A stretch of DNA of 15,549 nucleotides from Parcubacteria group bacterium CG11_big_fil_rev_8_21_14_0_20_39_14 (GTDB lineage Bacteria; Patescibacteriota; Minisyncoccia; Minisyncoccales; GCA-002787255). Numbering within the stretch: the stretch's first letter is position 1; each line of letters starts with the position of its first letter. The stretch covers positions 15,460-31,008 of the forward strand of contig PCWD01000025.1 in the NCBI GenBank assembly GCA_002787255.1. The letters are read 5' to 3'. The notes beneath the pieces were generated by a model that saw only the letters and a program-made list of their open reading frames with translations, searched no databases and was not told the origin of the DNA. This document shows, in pieces, positions 13,244-15,549 of the stretch. The position numbers and the translations under genes were made by a program.

Positions 13244-13456
13244 TTAATTAATGGACCTGTAAGCTGCTGCCCCATTAAACAACACAGCAAGAAAAATTCC
13301 CAACAACAAGCCCCAAACGCCTCCAAAATGGAAACCAGCTACGCCCAAACCAACTGCGGTAAGTATAAATATTGGCAAGTTATCTATACATTCTTCCCGT
13401 AAACTCTTTTCGCGATTTGAAACTTTATGACCATAATTGCTGTCATGAACACCCAT
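13244..13456 (-). CDS. Small 70-residue membrane protein, unknown function
   Basis: I do not recognise the family. After a charged N-terminal part of about 28 residues (MGVHDSNYGHKVSNREKSL) there are two closely spaced hydrophobic segments (about 29-44 and 47-63) separated by a small FHFGG turn, and a short RSIN tail, so a membrane hairpin is likely. The start is fixed by AAAGGAGG six bases before the ATG (13463-13470), the best ribosome binding site in the window. It is the last gene of the minus-strand operon, 66 nt after the CPBP gene, with a terminator just downstream. A partner or immunity-like role with the CPBP protein is possible but unproven. Confidence 0.75.
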   Translation of the reverse strand: MGVHDSNYGHKVSNREKSLREECIDNLPIFILTAVGLGVAGFHFGGVWGLLLGIFLAVLFNGAAAYRSIN

Positions 13457-13522
13457 TTTTTGCCTCCTTTCCTTAGATTTTTAAGTTGCTATCTCTTTCG
13501 AGAATGGCAATTAATTCGTAAA

Positions 13523-14008
13523 TTACAGATTTTTTAAGGTTCTTTCTACGCCAATTAAAACAAGTGCAAAAGCATTGAAAACAGCATGGACTATCATTCC
13601 CGGCGCTAAAGAATTGGTGGTTACCGCTAGCCAACCTAAAACTAAACCGCCAAAAACAGCGCAAGTAATCATTTTGGCAATTCCTGCTCCATTAAGTTCT
13701 TTAAAATATTTATCTTTATCCGTGATAATGCCATGCAGAAGACCGAAAATTATTGCTGAAATCACGATTGTAATCCATGAAGTTGTGGAGAATTCAGCAT
13801 GAGCAATTCCCCAAACCGGACCCCGAAAAATTAATTCTTCAATAAGGGGACCAAATGTTATACTCAATAACACAGAACTAAAACTTATTTTACGTTTCGC
13901 TTTTGCTCCTGCCAATTTAAACAAAAGGCTTATAATTACCATTCCGCCAAAACAAACTAACAAAATCCAGGGCACCAAAGAGAGCATTTCTTGCGTCAAT
14001 TCAAACAC
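13523..14008 (-). CDS. CPBP (Abi/CAAX-like) family intramembrane metalloprotease
   Basis: Membrane glutamyl-type protease family that includes Rce1-like CAAX proteases and bacteriocin-immunity proteins. The 161 residues carry all three motifs: EELIFR (Glu57, Glu58, Arg62), FGLLH (His92) and HAVFN (His141, Asn145), within about four membrane segments; it is a short member of the family. Translation starts at GTG 14008, supported by GGAGGT eight bases upstream (14017-14022), a site that overlaps the stop codon of the preceding 27-residue ORF and suggests translational coupling. Target unknown: bacterial members act in immunity to bacteriocins or in maturation of peptides. It is transcribed convergently with gltX and divergently from the M23 peptidase. 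Confidence 0.88.
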   Translation of the reverse strand: MFELTQEMLSLVPWILLVCFGGMVIISLLFKLAGAKAKRKISFSSVLLSITFGPLIEELIFRGPVWGIAHAEFSTTSWITIVISAIIFGLLHGIITDKDKYFKELNGAGIAKMITCAVFGGLVLGWLAVTTNSLAPGMIVHAVFNAFALVLIGVERTLKNL

Positions 14009-14014
14009 TTTCTT

Positions 14015-14098
14015 TTACCTCCATTTAGAGTATTGATAAAAACCGGCAACATAGCCGACAACCAGACAAGCAGCCAAAATCCAACCCAATAAATCCAT
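14015..14098 (-). CDS. 27-residue single-span membrane peptide
   Basis: This short ORF begins MDLLGWILAACLVVG, continues YVAGFYQ and ends with a polar, basic YSKWR. One hydrophobic segment fills residues 3-21, typical of a small membrane peptide. GAGGT lies eight bases before the ATG (14107-14111), and the ORF is the first after a perfect promoter, with a leader of about 45 nt. Its stop lies inside the ribosome binding site of the CPBP gene. It may be a functional peptide (substrate, regulator or toxin of the CPBP unit) or a leader that couples translation. No homologue is recognised. Confidence 0.6.
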   Translation of the reverse strand: MDLLGWILAACLVVGYVAGFYQYSKWR

Positions 14099-14128
14099 AT
14101 TTATTTACCTCACAAAGAACCATTTATT

Positions 14129-15409
14129 ATGCGTATTAAACACTTTTTATTATATCATATTATAATTTTATTGTCAATAGTTTCTTTGCTTATTCCTCGG
14201 ACAGGTTTTTTGACTGAGGAAAAGTTTAATTTTAACGGAGAGTTTGAAAAATATAGCCGGGAAATTGACAAACTCAAAGAAAAAATTGAAGCAAAGGAGA
14301 CGAAAATCAAAGAGCTTGAAGAAAGGGCGGCTTCTTATAAAGAAACTATTGAAGAAAAAAGGGGAGAGGCAAACACCCTTGTTAATGAGGTTTTAGTTTT
14401 GGACAGCCAAAGAAGAAAATTGGATACAGAAATTGAAATAACCCAAACCAAAATAGGGGAGACCGAGGCTTCAATAGAAAAATTGACTCTTGAGCTCAAG
14501 ACAAAAGAAAGCGAAATCAAAATGCTTAAAAAAAGAACAGGAATAATTTTAAGAACAATTCGGGAATACGATGAAATTGACTTGGCGGAAATTCTGCTTC
14601 GGGGAGATAATTTTTCTAAAATTTTTAACATTGCCGAAGCAGTTAAGATTTTGCAGGAAGAAATTCAGGAAAAAGTGGAGGCTCTAAAAATAGTTAAATT
14701 AAAATTAGAGAGTGAACGGCTGGAACTTAATTTTCAAAAAGAAGAATTAGAAAATCTTGAGGAGGAGCTTTATTACAAAAAAGTAATAGTTGAAGGGGAG
14801 AAAAAAAAGAAAAAAGATTTATTAAATGTCACCAAGGGCCAGGAAAGAAAATTCCAAAACCTATTAAAAGATGTTGAAGCAAAGCAAAAAGAAATTCAAA
14901 AAGAAATAGCCGAAATTGAAAGCAGACTTCGCCATTTAATCGACCCTTCAAAAATACCCCCTCCCCAAAAAGGATTATTTTCTTGGCCCTGTGAGGGCGT
15001 TATAACCCAGGGCTATGGTCTCACTTCCAAAACCGGCTTTATAAATCCGGTCTATGATTTCCATAACGGGATTGATATAGCCTCAAGCATCGGCACTCCA
15101 ATCAAAGCTCCTCTTGGAGGAAAAGTAGCGGCTTCGGGCACCAACGGACATTATGCTTACGGTAGTTGGCTGGCAATTGACCACCAGAACGGTTTAATTA
15201 CGCTCTACGCCCATCTTTCAGCAAAAAAGGTAAAAGTGGAAGAGGAGGTAAAAAGGGGCCAAATTATTGGCTATATGGGCTCCACCGGCTTTTCTACCGG
15301 TTCCCATCTTCATTTTACGGTATATGCGGCTAATACTTTTGAAACCAAAGACAAATGGTTCGGTTTGCTGCCCCTCGGAGGTTCATTAAACCCAATGAAC
15401 TACTTGTAA
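14129..15409 (+). CDS. Secreted coiled-coil murein hydrolase regulator/peptidase, M23 family (EnvC-like)
   Basis: Envelope protein acting on peptidoglycan cross-bridges or activating amidases at division. The 426 residues start with a signal peptide or anchor (hydrophobic residues 6-22), followed by a long heptad-rich coiled coil (about 35-270; Glu, Lys and Leu dominate), a linker (PSKIPPPQKG) and a C-terminal LytM domain (about 284-426). Zinc ligands are visible: His312 and Asp316 (FHNGID) and His395 in GSHLHF; the catalytic positions His362 (YAHLS) and His393 are present. Unlike E. coli EnvC, whose LytM domain is degenerate, this one looks catalytically complete. ATG 14129 gives the signal peptide; no ribosome binding site is seen. 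Its first codons hold the divergent promoter. It complements the upstream wall-synthesis genes. Confidence 0.93.
   Translation: MRIKHFLLYHIIILLSIVSLLIPRTGFLTEEKFNFNGEFEKYSREIDKLKEKIEAKETKIKELEERAASYKETIEEKRGEANTLVNEVLVLDSQRRKLDTEIEITQTKIGETEASIEKLTLELKTKESEIKMLKKRTGIILRTIREYDEIDLAEILLRGDNFSKIFNIAEAVKILQEEIQEKVEALKIVKLKLESERLELNFQKEELENLEEELYYKKVIVEGEKKKKKDLLNVTKGQERKFQNLLKDVEAKQKEIQKEIAEIESRLRHLIDPSKIPPPQKGLFSWPCEGVITQGYGLTSKTGFINPVYDFHNGIDIASSIGTPIKAPLGGKVAASGTNGHYAYGSWLAIDHQNGLITLYAHLSAKKVKVEEEVKRGQIIGYMGSTGFSTGSHLHFTVYAANTFETKDKWFGLLPLGGSLNPMNYL
14149..14177 (-). promoter_or_regulatory. Perfect sigma-70-type promoter of the minus-strand membrane operon
   Basis: On the minus strand TTGACA (14177-14172) and TATAAT (14154-14149) are exactly 17 nt apart, with TG before the -10. 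It lies within the first codons of the divergent M23 gene, the same arrangement as the promoter at 6040-6068 within murD. Confidence 0.88.
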
Positions 15410-15428
15410 AGGGATTTGTTAATAATTG

Positions 15429-15456
15429 TTGCTTTTTTGCTTCTTCTTGATACAAT
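15429..15456 (+). promoter_or_regulatory. Candidate promoter near the right edge
   Basis: TTGCTT (15429-15434), a 16-nt spacer and TACAAT (15451-15456) with an extended TG(A) before the -10. It follows the M23 stop and would drive whatever lies beyond the window edge, starting near 15463. Confidence 0.35.
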
Positions 15457-15503
15457 AAAGATGGTGCGTAATAAGGAATAGCAGGTTCTTTGCGCGAAAC
15501 TAA

Positions 15504-15541
15504 CCCCGATAGTACAAATCCTGACGGATTTGACTACGGGG
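15504..15541. repeat. Strong hairpin at the right edge
   Basis: CCCCG (15504-15508), TAGT (15510-15513) and CAAATCC (15515-15521) pair with GGATTTG (15526-15532), ACTA (15533-15536) and CGGGG (15537-15541), giving a 16-bp stem with two bulged A residues and a TGAC loop. No T-run follows within the window. It may be part of an RNA leader, an ncRNA or a dispersed repeat. Confidence 0.6.
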
Positions 15542-15549
15542 CGAGAATA

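Noticed and set aside
13473..13511. Imperfect hairpin between the CPBP gene and the 70-residue gene as a terminator
   Set aside because: The stem has mismatches and no clear T-run, so read-through within one operon is more likely.
13473..13525. Protein-like frame (VIYELIAILERDS) just after the CPBP stop on the minus strand
   Set aside because: The frame has no start codon after the CPBP gene and overlaps it in another frame. A frameshifted C-terminus is conceivable, but nothing supports it.
15400..15549. Open minus-strand frame running in from the right edge
   Set aside because: It stays open for about 50 codons, but the translation has no recognisable motif and crosses a strong hairpin; it is probably chance.

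Overview
The window looks like a piece of chromosome from a Candidate Phyla Radiation (Patescibacteria, probably Parcubacteria-like) bacterium. This is inferred from AT-rich coding sequence (roughly 35% GC in the lines counted), compact and slightly aberrant housekeeping proteins, near absence of Shine-Dalgarno sites on the main strand, and intergenic spacers built of short degenerate words. No tRNA, rRNA, CRISPR array or transposase was recognised.

Layout. Positions 1-488 are non-coding and rich in dispersed direct and inverted repeats. The plus strand then carries a collinear wall-synthesis run flanked by two aminoacyl-tRNA synthetases: aspS (489-1916), a D-Ala-D-Ala carboxypeptidase (2011-3048), mraY (3192-4268), a probable murL (4285-5652), murD (6058-7395), a D-aminoacylase-type amidohydrolase (7509-9083), ftsW (9164-10276), murG (10398-11495) and gltX (11676-13187). 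The order mraY-murD-ftsW-murG is that of the classical dcw cluster, here interrupted by extra genes. A secreted coiled-coil M23 peptidase of EnvC type follows at 14129-15409.

The minus strand carries two units that look different. One is a single 80-residue ORF (5734-5976) with a perfect TTGACA-17-TATAAT promoter, a strong ribosome binding site and an intrinsic terminator. The other is a three-gene operon of small membrane proteins (a 27-residue peptide, a CPBP/Abi protease homologue and a 70-residue protein) with the same kind of perfect promoter, strong ribosome binding sites and a terminator. Both are richer in GC than their neighbours.

How the genes work together. MurD and MurL would build the D-Glu-containing UDP-MurNAc-dipeptide. 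If the MurL call is right, L-Glu is added first and then epimerised. MraY and MurG then make lipid I and lipid II, FtsW polymerises at the septum, and the S11 carboxypeptidase and M23 peptidase trim or split the wall.

The most notable observations are: a probable MurL/MurD2-type route for D-Glu; an almost perfect palindrome present in the same reading frame inside both aspS and murL, with other spacer-like sequence in frame inside gltX and murL; plus-strand spacers that are each self-complementary but built of different words; and the two well-signalled minus-strand small-protein cassettes.
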